From: Rhizomys pruinosus
Taxonomy: Eukaryota; Chordata; Mammalia; Rodentia; Spalacidae
Direction of reading: 5' to 3'
DNA: 64,000 bases
Assembly: GCA_009823505.1 (NCBI GenBank)
Contig: VZQC01006699.1
Location: 1,812,930-1,876,929 of the forward strand
The notes below the pieces were generated by a model. That model was not told the origin of the DNA. It saw only the letters and a program-made list of their open reading frames with translations, and did not search any database. A program made the translations under genes and the position numbers. Of the stretch, positions 10,071 to 20,670 are shown piece by piece. The first letter of the stretch is position 1, and every line of letters starts with the position of its first letter.

Positions 10071-10269
10071 GGTTTTTTTTGGGGGGGGTGTTTTTTGTTG
10101 TATTTGTTTGTTTGTTTGTTTGTTTGGTCTTTTTGAGACAGAGTCTCCCTGTAGTCCCAGCTGTCCTAGAACTCACTGTGTAGACCAGGCTGGCCTTGAA
10201 CTCATAGAGATTTCCCTGCCTCTGCCTCTAGAGTGCTGGGATTAAAGGCATGTGCCACCACGCCCAGCA
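10071..10269 (-). mobile_element. B1 SINE with (GTTT)n tail and TSD
   Basis: Antisense B1, complete to CACCACGCCCAGC. Tail side is a G run then GTTT units (10102-10126). TSD AATACAG at 10064-10070 and 10270-10276. Confidence 0.95.
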
Positions 10270-10287
10270 AATACAGTTTTTAAAAAA

Positions 10288-10480
10288 CACATATTTTTTA
10301 TGGGGCTGGAGAGATGGCTCAGAGGTTCTCCCAGCACCCACATGGTGGCTAAGAACGTCTTTAACTCCAGTTCCAGGGGAATCCACATATTTTTTATGGG
10401 GCTGGAGAGATGGCTCAGAGGTTCTCCCAGCACCCACATGGTGGCTAAGAACGTCTTTAACTCCAGTTCCAGGGGAATCC
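10288..10480. repeat. Exact 96-bp tandem duplication
   Basis: 10288-10383 and 10384-10479 read as identical copies starting CACATATTTTTTATGGGGC. Each holds a B2 head whose region between GGCTCAGAGGTT and CTCCCAGCACCCAC has lost about 40 bp. Confidence 0.95.
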
Positions 10481-10572
10481 AACCCCCTCTTCTGACCTCC
10501 ATGGCATTGCAAGACACGGGTGCACCAACCTACATGCAGACAGTACACTCATACACATAAAAAAAACAACAC
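10301..10572 (+). mobile_element. B2 SINE, deleted then duplicated
   Basis: B2 of the non-duplicated type (GTCTTTAACTCCAGTTCCAGG). The tRNA-like B box region is missing, so its own pol III promoter should be dead. CACATATTTT occurs before the element and again at 10573-10582, marking the original TSD. Confidence 0.93.
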
Positions 10573-10739
10573 CACATATTTTGTTTCCTTCGTTAAGACA
10601 CATTTCATAACCACAAAGTACTCCGCTCAGAATGTGGTTAAAGCCAGGCACTTGTGGTAGTAGTTAAAAATAGTGAGAGACTATTACCTCAAGTAAACCA
10701 TTTGTAAGATTAATTAGTATAAGTTTTAGTGACTTGATT

Positions 10740-11067
10740 AGTTATATTTATATGACATCATATGGACCCACATGAAAGGAGACTATGCAGCTATTAAACT
10801 CAGCTTACAGTATTAATGTAATGCCATTAAATCATACAATATTTAGGGGAAGTGGAGGGAACTCACAACGGGATGTAATTTGAGCAGACATGCTCAAATC
10901 CTTAGATCTAGTAGCTGTGCTTCCGGAACAGGTGTGCAAAAGACAATGTCCACAGCATTGTCCACAGTAGCAAAAAAGTTAGGAATAGCAATTCTTTATT
11001 GCCAGTAGGATTTAGATTTTAAAAATGTATAGTATATTCATGCAGTGAAATGCTATATGGTAATTTT
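10740..11067 (+). mobile_element. Old L1 3' UTR fragment (L1M type)
   Basis: Sense L1M-like stretch: GACTATGCAGCTATTAAAC, CATTGTCCACAGTAGCAAAAA, TATTCATGCAGTGAAATGC. Strongly diverged. Confidence 0.55.
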
Positions 11068-11082
11068 GAAAATGGAGTCCTC

Positions 11083-11244
11083 GCTGGGCATGGTGGCCCA
11101 CGCCTTTAATCCTAGCACATGGGAGGCAGAGGCAGGAGGATCTTTGTGAGTTCAAGGCCAGCCTGGTCTACAGAGTGAGTTCCAGGACAGCTGGGGCTAC
11201 AGGGAGAACCTGTCTTGAAACAAACAAACAAACAAACAAACAAA
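11083..11244 (+). mobile_element. B1 SINE inside old L1, 14-bp TSD
   Basis: Complete sense B1 with a (CAAA)n tail. Perfect TSD GAAAATGGAGTCCT at 11068-11081 and 11245-11258. Confidence 0.97.
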
Positions 11245-11258
11245 GAAAATGGAGTCCT

Positions 11259-11814
11259 TATACATAGCCGAACTTTGAAAGGTGTTTGGGTGTAGTGTCA
11301 TATGGAGAAAGAAATTTACAGAATAGAATGTGTAATATAAAAATTTTGAGGGGTCTGGCTTGGGTGCCATAGTGAGGTCCTGTGTCGGGGCTCAGGAGCA
11401 GCCGGCCACTGCTCCAGGCAGGATCGAAAGGTTATTCCTGGACAAACTGTAAGCCCATGAAAGGAAACAGGCAGAACTGACCAGAGTCCAAGACAACAGC
11501 TCCAGAGAAAGTAGACTGTTTTGCTTCTCATCCACCTGTGCCCCTTTTCTAAGCCTAGGGAACAATCTGCGGAAGAGGGGGCATGGTAGAATGTAAGGGC
11601 TGTGATTGGGGTGAATGGTGAAACTACAGCAATATAGTCTGGACACTCATTTGATCAACTTGATTGAACATACAAGCCCCCCCTGCTGGATGGTGAGACC
11701 CATGAGCTGTGTGGGTTTGGGCACAACTGCTTGCAAATTGGTTTTACATGAAGGATGCTTGTACTCATAAATTATCACTTATTGTTAAAAAATGAAAAAA
11801 AAAATGGAGAAAGA
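11259..11814. other. Unassigned stretch upstream of an L1 3' end
   Basis: No clear family recognised. It runs into the L1-like 3' terminus at 11815, so it may be older L1 3' UTR. Confidence 0.35.
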
Positions 11815-11965
11815 TGCAGGAAAGTTATGGCAGAATGCATGATCTGGGATGGGGTGGGGTAGGGGGAAGGGAAAGGGAAATATGCCTGAACTGAATTGGA
11901 AAATGATGTATGAAATACACGAAGCATCAATAAAAAATGAAAATTAAAAAATTAAAAAATTGATA
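11815..11965 (+). mobile_element. Rodent L1 3' terminus
   Basis: GGCAGAATGCATGATCTGGG, a G-rich tract, then GTATGAAATACACGAAGC and CAATAAAAAA. Shares this layout with 60340-60463 and 52185-52255. The G-rich tract and the AATAAA just before an A tail are typical of L1 3' UTRs. Confidence 0.65.
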
Positions 11966-11976
11966 AAAATCAAATA

Positions 11977-12205
11977 GGGTCTAGAGAGATGGCCTAGCAG
12001 TTAAGAGCACCAACTGCTCTTGCAGAGGACCCAGGTTTGATCCCCAGCACCCACGTGGCAGCTGAGAACTGTCTGTAACTCCAATTCCAGGAGAACTCCA
12101 GTTCTAGGGGAATCCGAGACCCTCTTCTGACCTCTGCGGCATTGCACCACATGGGTGCACAAACCTACATACAGACAGTACATTCATACTCATAAATAAA
12201 AAAAA
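11977..12205 (+). mobile_element. B2 SINE, internally duplicated subfamily
   Basis: GGGTCTAGAGAGATGGCCTAG head and both 17-bp units. TSD AAAATCAAATA on both sides. It sits in the A-rich end of the preceding L1 terminus. Confidence 0.95.
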
Positions 12206-12216
12206 ATCAAATAAGT

Positions 12217-12618
12217 ATATATTATGTAATGAATATATACTTGACACATAGTAGATATTATGTATCAAGATAACCAATATATATGGTTGATTCATATATA
12301 TCAACCTTTTCACAATAGTTAGCTCTAAGATTCAAATTCTAGGAAATGTTTTCCCTTTTTAAATATCTGTGTGTGAATTATTTAGCACAAGCAGGCTGAC
12401 CTATCATATACTATAATATAATACAATGAATGATTAACTTAATACATATGATTACAAAATAATAAAGTTTCAGCACAGGAAAATCACTGGAAAGAAATGA
12501 GCTCACATGACCCAAATGATTATTTCTTGCTGATAGAACCATGAAAGATTTTTTTAATTATTTCTGCTTTAATAAATTATATTCCATGTGATTTTCTAAA
12601 TTTTAAAAATGGGAAACA
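12217..12618. other. AT-rich stretch
   Basis: AT-rich, TATA-containing sequence. I see no repeat family or gene. Confidence 0.4.
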
Positions 12619-12838
12619 GGGGGCTGGAGAGATGGCTCAGCGATTCAGAGTATTGGCTATTCCTTCAGAGAACCTGGATTCAGTTCTCAGCATCCACATG
12701 GCAGCTAATAACCCTCTGTAACTCCAGTTCCAGGGAATATGCTGCCCTCTTCTGACTTCCACAGGCATTTCATGACATGGGTGCATTTATTTACATCTAA
12801 GCAATATACTCATATGCATAAAATGAAAAGAAAAAGAA
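12619..12838 (+). mobile_element. B2 SINE
   Basis: Sense B2 GGGGGCTGGAGAGATGGCTC, single GTAACTCCAGTTCCAGGG unit, GACTTCCACAGGCATTTC, AAAATGAAAAG tail. Confidence 0.92.
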
Positions 12839-12945
12839 ATAGGAAAAAGAATATAGAGAGTCAGAAGGAGGCTTGGGGGATGGAACTGAATAATTTAAAC
12901 ACTTAAACATTTCCACCTGCTTCTCCCCACTTTTGGATTATTTTC

Positions 12946-12948
12946 TAT

Positions 12949-12987
<39 letters not shown>

Positions 12988-12991
12988 TTTT
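12946..12991. repeat. (TTTA)n microsatellite
   Basis: TTTA/ATTT units abutting the tail side of an antisense B1. Confidence 0.95.
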
Positions 12992-13084
12992 TGAGACAGG
13001 GTCTCCCTTTAGTCCCAGCTGGCCTGGAGCTCACTGTGTAGACCAGGTTGGCCTTGAACTCACAGAGATCCACTTGCCTCTGTT
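12992..13084 (-). mobile_element. B1 SINE, 5'-truncated
   Basis: Antisense B1 from TTGAGACAGGGTCTCCC to GATCCACTTGCCTCTG. The element's 5' part is absent. Confidence 0.92.
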
Positions 13085-13197
13085 TTATTTTTAAGTAGGG
13101 TCAGTAATTAGCTTCACTCTCTCTAGTCATTAATAATGTATTTCAGAATACCCAATGTGCAGTGGGGTGGTCAAGCTGCTTAAGAAGTCAGATGATG

Positions 13198-13336
13198 CCA
13201 GACGTGGTGGCACACACCTTTAATCCTAGCATTTGGGAGGCAAAGGCAGGCGGATCTTTGTGAGTTCAAGGCCAGCCTGGTCAACAGAGTGAGTTCTAGG
13301 ACAGCTGGGGCTACTAAAAAAAAAAAAAAAAAAAAA
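13198..13336 (+). mobile_element. B1 SINE with TSD
   Basis: Sense B1, GCCAGACGTGGTGGCACAC to a pure A tail (13316-13336). TSD AAGTCAGAT at both ends. Confidence 0.95.
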
Positions 13337-13345
13337 GTCAGATAA

Positions 13346-13480
13346 GGGTAGGATAGTAGTGGTGCATGCCTTTATCCCAGCACTCAGGAAGCAGAGGCAG
13401 GCAGATCTCTGTGAGTTCAAGTCCAGCCTGGTCTACATAGGGAGTTTCAGTCCAGCTGGAGTTAAAATTAAAAAGAAGAA
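13346..13480 (+). mobile_element. B1 SINE
   Basis: Sense B1 lacking the first bases: GTAGTGGTGCATGCCTTTATC, CAGCCTGGTCTACATAGGG, AAAATTAAAAAG tail. Confidence 0.92.
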
Positions 13481-15125
13481 GCTGGATGATAGGGAAAAAG
13501 GCTTCAAGGCAGGCTTCAAGTGTAGATCCATAAGATGCCTTTGCTGGGGATTTCCACTGAATGCACTATTAGTCATACACACTGCTGACCCCTAAGTGCC
13601 CCCTAAGGGCAAGTGTCCCCATTGGTTTGCAAGAAGAGACTCCAGGCTAAAGCTCTTCTGAAGCATGCAGGGTCTGGCATCATTAGAGTCTTGGGGCCAC
13701 ATGCATCTTCATCCCTTGATACTAGTTCCTTTCTCAGAAGAGCTCACAGCTGAGTTTTTCTCAGAAATGTTGACCAATAGGTGCAAAGATGTGGATATCA
13801 CTCCTCACCTCAGGGGTTCCTTTCCTGGTAAACTGTCTTGTGGGCGATTTTACTATGCCAAGAAAATGTTTGGGGCAGGCTTCAGTTTCCCAGGATTTGA
13901 ACTCCATGAACCACTAAAGAGTCCCCCTGCTACCAGGGCCTCTGTTGTCCCAGCACCTACAGCCCTGGCTGATTGCCCCTTCTAACAAAGGAGGGTTGGG
14001 GCAGGAACCACAAAAGGCTGCTGTGCCAGCCCCCCCCCCCCACTACAGCAGGTGAGAATTTCACTACAAAACCAGAAAGACAACCAGAGTCCTTTTTGTA
14101 TTTGACTCACCAATAGCCATATCATTTACCAGGCCACTTTGCTGATGGAAACTATTTTATTAATGGAAAATCGCAAAATTGTTTCAACAACTCACTGTTG
14201 TGTTTTTAACTGGGATGTCTTAAGGCTTTGTGACAAGGGTTCTTGACTACATAAATAAAGTCACTTCGTGACATCAAACCTTTTCAAGGGCCAAAGTTAG
14301 AAAAAGAAAGAATTGGTTCAAAAGACAAAACTGTGGCTTTTTTTCTGGGACAAAGGAAAGTGAATTATTTGAGTCCATGGCAACTTTTAGTCTCATCCGC
14401 AGGCATGGACAAATAATCCTTAAAAAAAATTTCTATTCAGCACTGGGTACAAAGTACGAGGCGTACCCAGGAAGTTCAAATGTCGATTATCATTATTAAT
14501 ATCCTTGGTTTCCTTGCTTGGCCATTGCCAAATAAAACAACACATTAAGCACAAGCTGATGCAGGAAAATGCCAGGAGCAAAAGAATTCTGGGCCAAAAT
14601 GGACCGGTCAGCTTTTCCACTTACCCGAGAGAGGCTCCTCCACTGGCGAGGGCTGCCAGGGGACCTCTGCAAGGCTTCCACAGTGTGTCATGATGTGACA
14701 ACTGTCCCATTTCACGGGCAGAAGAATTCCCTACATTTTCCTAAATGGGGTGGTGACAGAGACAAGGACTCCTGGGAAGGTTCAGCGGACAAAATAAAAA
14801 GAGCCCCTGAGGGATGCTACCAACGTAGGCAGTGTTTTGGCTCCTGAAAGACAGCCTCCATGTGGGGTCAGGTGTGGTTTCGTGTTGTTTTCTCTGGGGT
14901 TTCTTTTGCACAGAGCCATCCTATCTTTGGAGACAGCTCTCAGTCAGTTCTGGAACAGGAGACTAGAGCACAGATGCTTCAGCCCCAGAGGTATGCAGTT
15001 TTCAGCTAAAGAGGCCAAAGGAATGTTCCAACCAGTATTTCTACCAATGAGGCAAGCTAAGGGATTCTTTCTAGTTTTTGGAACTTCACAGAGCTTGTGG
15101 AAGGAAGAAATGAGTATGAGCTCTC
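13481..15125. other. Repeat-poor block, 1.6 kb
   Basis: No SINE or LTR seen. Open frames at 13665-13985 (106 codons) and 14837-15220 (127 codons, running into an antisense ID) match no family I recognise. The block might hold regulatory or conserved non-coding DNA. Confidence 0.45.
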
Positions 15126-15127
15126 TT

Positions 15128-15200
15128 TTTTTTGTGGTGTTGGGGATCAAACTTAGGGCCTTGTATGCAAGCAGGGTACCACAGAGCTACATCTCCAATC
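15128..15200 (-). mobile_element. ID SINE
   Basis: Antisense ID: GGTGTTGGGGATCAAACTTAG, CTTGTATGCAAGCAGGGTAC, GAGCTACATCTCCAATCC. Confidence 0.85.
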
Positions 15201-15327
15201 CTTTTTTTTTTTCTTTTTAAACCTAAAACAGTCACAAGCTGACTTGAAAAAAGTTTCAGCACCAAAGCCTTCAAAACCCTTGGAACACTTGGGAGAACCA
15301 ATGTTTATATTGGGTCCTTTACATTAG

Positions 15328-15328
<1 letters not shown>

Positions 15329-15361
<33 letters not shown>
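15329..15361. repeat. (TG)n microsatellite
   Basis: Pure TG run followed by CGTAAGTGTATAAG, which resembles a relic antisense B2/B3 tail. Confidence 0.95.
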
Positions 15362-15363
<2 letters not shown>

Positions 15364-16177
15364 AAGTGTATAAGTTACATGTGTACAGTGCCAGCCATCT
15401 GTTCTGTGGAGGGTAGGAAGAACAAATCATTCTATCCATGTTCTGGAATAACTTAAGACTCTGGAGAAATAGACTTCAGTTCAAGACTGAAAACAGAAGA
15501 ATTAGAATAAGGTTTACAGTGAGCCCAGGAATGCCCTTGACATTCAAACCACGCACTCCATTCTAACCAGCTGGTAATTCTACTCTACTCCCCGCCCGTG
15601 CAATTCTGGGCAGTGTCAGAATTCAGCCTGTGGGCCGCAGAAGCAGGGAGGATTTTATTTCTTGGAGATAAGCCTGAGACCCAGTTGTACAGGGTTCATT
15701 TCGATCTTCTTCCATTAACAGTGATATATATAGCAGAAGGTGTGGCTTGAAATTGTACTTTAATCAGATTTATGCAGGGCGATTTAGCATTTACCCAGTG
15801 AGTGGTTCCCATGTTGAAATATTTTTAAAACAAGTCTGCAGCTCACTTCATTGGAATGTTCACTGGGTTCTCTTTTGCAATTGTAAAATATTAGCTTTTA
15901 AAAGGGTTGTTGATCTAGTGTACATGTGATCTGACTCTGGGGAAGTCTGGGGTCCATGTGAAGGCAGTAACATGATTACAAAATGACAGAAAAGTTTTCT
16001 TCTTGAGGCAGATCTATCAGGTCATCTTTTACATGGGAAAAATGGTGTGCTAATTTTGTCCCACTACCCTTAATTCAGGTATTTAAGTGAGCACATGGCA
16101 AAATTCATTTATCTTGTTAATTGAGGATCCATGAATATGGTAAAATTAGCTCCTAGCAGAATTCAAGAGTCTGAGTA

Positions 16178-16178
<1 letters not shown>
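15362..16178. other. Repeat-poor stretch
   Basis: Apart from a possible 40-bp B2/B3 relic at its left edge I see no repeat or gene. Confidence 0.4.

Positions 16179-16221
<43 letters not shown>
16179..16221. repeat. (AC)n microsatellite
   Basis: Pure AC run of about 21 units. Confidence 0.97.
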
Positions 16222-16223
<2 letters not shown>

Positions 16224-16282
16224 GAAAGGATGAATTTAAGAACAAGATCGCTGTTTATCATCAGTAGTATCACTACCGTTAT

Positions 16283-16485
16283 TCTGACACTCGGTCTCAT
16301 GTGTGCCAGTCTGGCCTCAAACTTCCTATGTAGCCAAGGATGGTTCTGAGCTTCCGATTCTCCTGCTGCCAGCTCTCAAATGCTGGAGTTACACATATGT
16401 GCCCTCATGCCTTATTTATATACAGTGCTGGAGATCGAACCCCAGACTTCATGTAAGCACTGTATCAGCTGAGCTCTAGCCCCAG
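16283..16485 (-). mobile_element. B4-type SINE (B1-like plus ID-like)
   Basis: On the minus strand an ID-like head is followed by a B1-like body. On the plus strand: TGTGTGCCAGTCTGGCCTC, TATGTAGCCAAGGATGG, then GAGATCGAACCCCAGACTTC and GAGCTCTAGCCCCAGC. Confidence 0.75.
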
Positions 16486-16636
16486 CTCAATTTGCTAAAT
16501 TAGATTTAAAAACTGACTTGAATGCAATTATACAGTCACTTTAATTACCATTTGACAATTTCCTACAAAGCTAAGTATACTCTCACCATACAGCCCAGCA
16601 ATTATGCTCCTAGGTAAATACCTAGGAGTGATTCAA

Positions 16637-16710
16637 GTGATACCGGAGAGCAAACTCAGTACCTTGTTCATGCATGGCAAGAATTCTTCCACTGAGCTAC
16701 ATTCCAGCCC
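16637..16710 (-). mobile_element. ID SINE inside old L1
   Basis: Antisense ID GATACCGGAGAGCAAACTC, CATGCATGGCAAGAATTC, CTGAGCTACATTCCAGCCC. Confidence 0.8.
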
Positions 16711-16918
16711 TGTTTATCCAAATTAGATGAAAATTTATGTCCATACAAAATCCCACACATGAAACTTTATAGTGGTTTTATGAGTAGAAAAAACCAGATT
16801 CAACCAACATGCCCCATAGCAGTTAAATAACTAAACTGTGATAAGTCCATACAATGAAGTAAAATTCAGCTTTAAAAAGAGATGTGCTACAAAGGCACAC
16901 ATAGATGTGGAAGATAGA

Positions 16919-16919
16919 T

Positions 16920-16962
<43 letters not shown>

Positions 16963-16963
16963 T
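16919..16963. repeat. (TTTA)n microsatellite
   Basis: TTTA/ATTT array with an ID-like remnant to its right (AACAAAGCTGAGCCC to CAACCCCAGGCCTG, about 16985-17035). Confidence 0.93.
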
Positions 16964-17215
16964 GTTTATCTAGAAAGCATGGGGAACAAAGCTGAGCCCT
17001 TGCTCACACAAGGCAAGCTACAACCCCAGGCCTGAGACAGGAGATTCTTAAATAGGTATTGCCAAGAAAAAGAAGCCAATCTTAAAAGATGACATACTGT
17101 TATTTCAACTATATGACATCATAGAAAAGGCAAAACAATAATGACAATAAAATGATCAAAGTTTTTCCGGAGTTAGGGTGGGGAGGGTAGGTTTTCATGA
17201 CTCACAAGGAATTCT

Positions 17216-17436
17216 TTTTTTTATTTTTTTATTTTTATGTGTATGAGTATACTGTCTGCATGTAGGTTGGTGCACCCGTGTCTTGCAATGTCGCAGAGGT
17301 CAGAAGAGGGTGTTGGATTCCCCTAGAACTGGAGTTAAAGATGGTTCTTAGCTGCCACGTGGGTGCTGGGAATCGACCCAGGTCCTCTACAAGAGAAGTT
17401 GGCACTCTTAACCACTGAGCCATCTCTCTAGACCCC
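17216..17436 (-). mobile_element. B2 SINE, single-unit type, inside old L1
   Basis: Antisense B2 with a single CTAGAACTGGAGTTAAAGATGG and CACTGAGCCATCTCTC at the head. TSD CACAAGGAATT in both flanks (17201 and 17437 on). Confidence 0.95.
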
Positions 17437-17543
17437 ACAAGGAATTTTTTAGGGCAATGAAAGTATTCTACATGATCCTGAAATGGTAGCTACAAGATGT
17501 GTATTTGTTAAAACCATAAATCTACAATAGAAAGAATGAACTT

Positions 17544-17722
17544 GGGCTGGAGAAATGGGTAAGCAGATAAGGGAAATTACCCGGAACCACATGGTGGAAA
17601 TTGGGAACCACATGGTGGAATTTGAGAACCAACTCCTACAAGTTGTACTCTGACCTCCACACATGTGCTGTGGCATGTATGCTATATGCACAAAACAAAC
17701 AAGCAAATAATGTAATAGACAT
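17544..17722 (+). mobile_element. B3 SINE
   Basis: Sense B3: GGGCTGGAGAAATGGGTAAG, CAAGTTGTACTCTGACCTCC, ACACATGTGCTGTGGCATG. It contains a local tandem copy of GGAACCACATGGTGGAA. Confidence 0.85.
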
Positions 17723-17850
17723 GAGAAATTTTAAGTAGAATAAACTCCAATGTAAACTGTGGGCATTAGTTAATAAAAATGTATCAGTACTGGCTCATCA
17801 ATGATAAGAAATGGACCAGATTAACCTATATATGAATAATCAGAGCAACT

Positions 17851-18708
17851 ACAGGAACGAAAAGGAGAAAGGCTGTATAAGCTTCCTGGAAGATGTGTTC
17901 ACTCTAATAGCAAACCTAAGAGGTGAAGACTTTAATTAAAATTTACAGAAACTACTTAGTTATTCTAGGGAACAGTTTACCTATCAATCCATAAGTTTAT
18001 GTCTAACTTTATAGAGCAAAGGCTAGAAGTAATAATTAGTAAGTTAAATGAAGTTTCCTTTCATGGAGGAGTTATAGATGTAAGCAGGTGTTTTAATAAT
18101 TAACTAAGTATCCCAGAACTGGAAAGACAAAAATAGACCATTACCTATCATAGAAGTAGCAACTTCAGGAAGTGAGAATCATCACTAGGTCTGGAGAAAA
18201 GAAAACAAGAGGCTGATGGCTAAAAGTTGGAGCACTGGACACAGCAGGAGGATCTGAGAGGGTGCTGGAGGGAGCTGGAGCTAGGTGGTGGTGATCTCAC
18301 TCGGGTGCAGTTAGGCTGCTTTGGGTTATGGACAACAAAGCTAGAATCAATTGCTACTACTAGAAGGCTCTGCCACAGACAGGGTGAAGCGCTGTTTCAC
18401 GGTGACACAAGAAGCAATGAGAGGAGCAAGTACTTTGCTCCCCAACACCCTGGCAGGCACAGCCAGGAAACAAGCCAACAAAGAAGACATGGGCTTTGTA
18501 TCTGAAGCAGAGTGAGTTTGAGGGCTGAGGAAAAAAAATACATTAACAGCCAGCACACTGCTGCCACTGGCGGTTATGGGTCTGTCAGCTGTCATGGGAA
18601 AACTTAGGTAAGGGCTAAGATAGACTTGGTATCACTTTTCTGCCTTTTGGCCAAGGTTAAGTGCAGACAGAACCAGCTTTTTATCTTTTTTAAAAAACAT
18701 TTTATCTG
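17851..18708. other. Low-repeat stretch
   Basis: No family recognised. The 92-codon frame at 18227-18505 shows no domain. Confidence 0.4.
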
Positions 18709-18857
18709 GCCGGGCGTGGTGGCGCACGGCTTTAATCCTAGCACTTGGGAGGCAGAGGCAGGCGGATCTTTGTGAGTTCAAGGCCAGCCTGGTCTACAGA
18801 GTGAGTTCCAGGACAGCTGGGGCTACAGGGGACCCTGTCTCGAAAAGACCAAAAAAA
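18709..18857 (+). mobile_element. B1 SINE, well preserved
   Basis: Sense B1 with an intact GCCGGGCGTGGTGGCGCACG head still carrying several CpGs, and GACCCTGTCTCGAAAAGACC at the 3' end. Likely one of the younger copies. Confidence 0.97.
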
Positions 18858-18858
18858 A

Positions 18859-19075
18859 TTTTTATCTGTTATTTTTATTTTTGTATGTATGAGTGTATTG
18901 CCTCCATGTGTGTTAAGTTCACCCATGTCATGCAATGCCCTCAGAGGTCAGAAGACGGCGTTAGATCCTCTAGAACTAAAATTATAGACTTTTTAACTGC
19001 CATATGGGTGCTGGGAACCTAGATCCTGCAAGAGCAGCTAGTGCTCTTAACTGCTGAACCATCTCTCCAGCCCTG
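18859..19075 (-). mobile_element. B2 SINE
   Basis: Antisense B2: TGTATGAGTGTATTGCCTCC, single AGAACTAAAATTATAGAC unit, CTGAACCATCTCTCCAGCCC. The B1 before it lies at its A-rich tail. Confidence 0.93.
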
Positions 19076-19224
19076 ACTTTGTATCTTAGTTTGAGCATTT
19101 ACTAGTGTGCTGCTCTAACAGATATTGTACTGCATTCTATTTCTTTAAGGCTCAGTTGCCTATTTTGAAAGTAGTATCAAAAATGACTATTTCATGAGAA
19201 CTTTGTAAGCATTATTAAACCAAA

Positions 19225-19350
19225 TCATAGATGAGCATGGTGCCATGTGCTCGTGTAGTCCCAGAAACCCCAGAGGCCAAGGCAGGAGAGTCACTTAGGC
19301 TCAGGAGCTCAGGACCAGCTGGGAAGTTCAGATCATATCTCCTAAACATT
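19225..19350 (+). mobile_element. Old B1 or proto-B1
   Basis: AGATGAGCATGGTGCCATG, GAGGCCAAGGCAGGAGAGTC, GCTCAGGAGCTCAGGACC. The 7SL-like body without the muroid B1 hallmarks suggests an early monomer. Confidence 0.65.
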
Positions 19351-19924
19351 GAATTAATTAATTAACTAATTAATTATATCTATATAAATTGTCTAGCATG
19401 GAAGCAGAGCCAGGATTCTAATGTAGGCAATGATGTTTCAGAATATATACTTAACTATTATAAGCTGTCCTTCTCAACTGTATGGAGAATGGATAGTCAA
19501 GAAGTGATACAGTCTGGAGCACGGAGAACCTATAGAGTAACAAGAAGGCAACACAAGTTATCTTTGTGGTGAGAAACTTTTCTGTATCTTGACTATGTGG
19601 TGGATACACAAAGATATGTTAAGTATCAGCATTATATAAATAGACATATACACACACATCTCACATACACATATACCTGGAGAAATGTGAATGATATCAC
19701 TTGTTTGCTTCAATGTGGATATTCTAGGTGTAATATTACACCATATTTTTTAGTAAATATTATCATTGGGGAAACCTGAGATATGTACAAAGAATCTTAC
19801 TATGTTATTTTTCTGAAGGCATCTACAAATATCTCAATAAAATTTCATTGAAGACATAAAATTTCACAGAAGATAGGGAGGAAAGATTGTAAGAGCCAGA
19901 GTTTAGGGAGGACTGGGGTGAAAC
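19351..19924. other. AT-rich stretch
   Basis: Short TTAA/ATTAATT runs (19353-19380) and otherwise no recognisable feature. Confidence 0.35.
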
Positions 19925-20200
19925 AACGTCTTCTGAACATGACAGGGCTCTTGTACTCATGAACTCACAGCAGCTGTGGTTTGCTTGTACAAGATCTGCA
20001 CAAGATCAAGCCAGTCAACACTCCAGCATGGATGAGGGAGGACTCATGAGCCCCCACCCCTAGCTTCAGAGGATAATTGATGGCTGCTGAGGGAGGGAAA
20101 GTCAGTTTTCTTTAGGGCTGTGGCTCCTGGTAGGTTAACCATGCTTCAGTAGATGGCCAAACCCACGTGCACATGGGCAGCACTAATTAGACTCAGTGGG

Positions 20201-20375
20201 GTTTTGTTGTTGTTTTGTTTTGTTTTATTTTAGTTTCATTGAGACAGGGTCTCCCTGTAGCCTCAGCTGGTCTGGAACTCACTATGTAGACCAGGCTGGC
20301 CTTGAACACACAGAGATCCACCTGCCTCTGCCTCCTGAGTGCCAGGATTAAAGGCATGCAGCACCACACCTGGCC
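20201..20375 (-). mobile_element. B1 SINE inside L1
   Basis: Antisense B1 from a GTTTT-rich tail through GAGACAGGGTCTCCC to CACCACACCTGGCC. L1 sequence resumes directly after it. Confidence 0.95.
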
Positions 20376-20481
20376 AATGGGTTATTTATAAAAGAGAGAG
20401 AATATGAAGTTAGGAGAGGGATAGGCTCTAAAAGGAGTTGGTAAGGGCAGGGGTAAATATAATCAAAATACATTGAAGGAA

Positions 20482-20670
20482 CAGCAAGATGGCTAACTGG
20501 GTGAAGGGGACTGCTACCAAGCCTGACAACCTGAGTTAAATCCCCAGGACCTACATAATGGGAGGAGAGAATTGACTCCAGAAAGCTGTACCTTAACTCC
20601 ACGTATGTGCCATTGCATGCACATGTGTGTACACACATATATAAACAAAAACAAAATAAATGTAAATAAA
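20482..20670 (+). mobile_element. B3 SINE inside L1
   Basis: Sense B3: CAAGATGGCTAACTGGGTG, CAAGCCTGACAACCTGAG, GTGCCATTGCATGCACATG, AAATAAATGTAAATAAAAG tail. Confidence 0.85.

Larger units (their letters stand above)
16515..17850 (+). mobile_element. Old L1 3' UTR (L1M type) cut by later repeats
   Basis: Sense L1M landmarks in order: CACCATACAGCCCAGCAATT (16588), ATGTCCATACAAAATCCCAC (16737), ACTGTGATAAGTCCATACAA (16834), AAGAAGCCAATCTTAAAAG (17070), AACTATATGACATCATAGAA (17108), then after a B2 and a B3, TAATAAAAATGTATCAGTAC (17770). An ID, a TTTA array, a B2 and a B3 interrupt it. Confidence 0.82.

Noticed and set aside
13665..13985. 106-codon plus frame as a coding exon
   Set aside because: No domain, no splice pattern that I trust, no homology I recognise.
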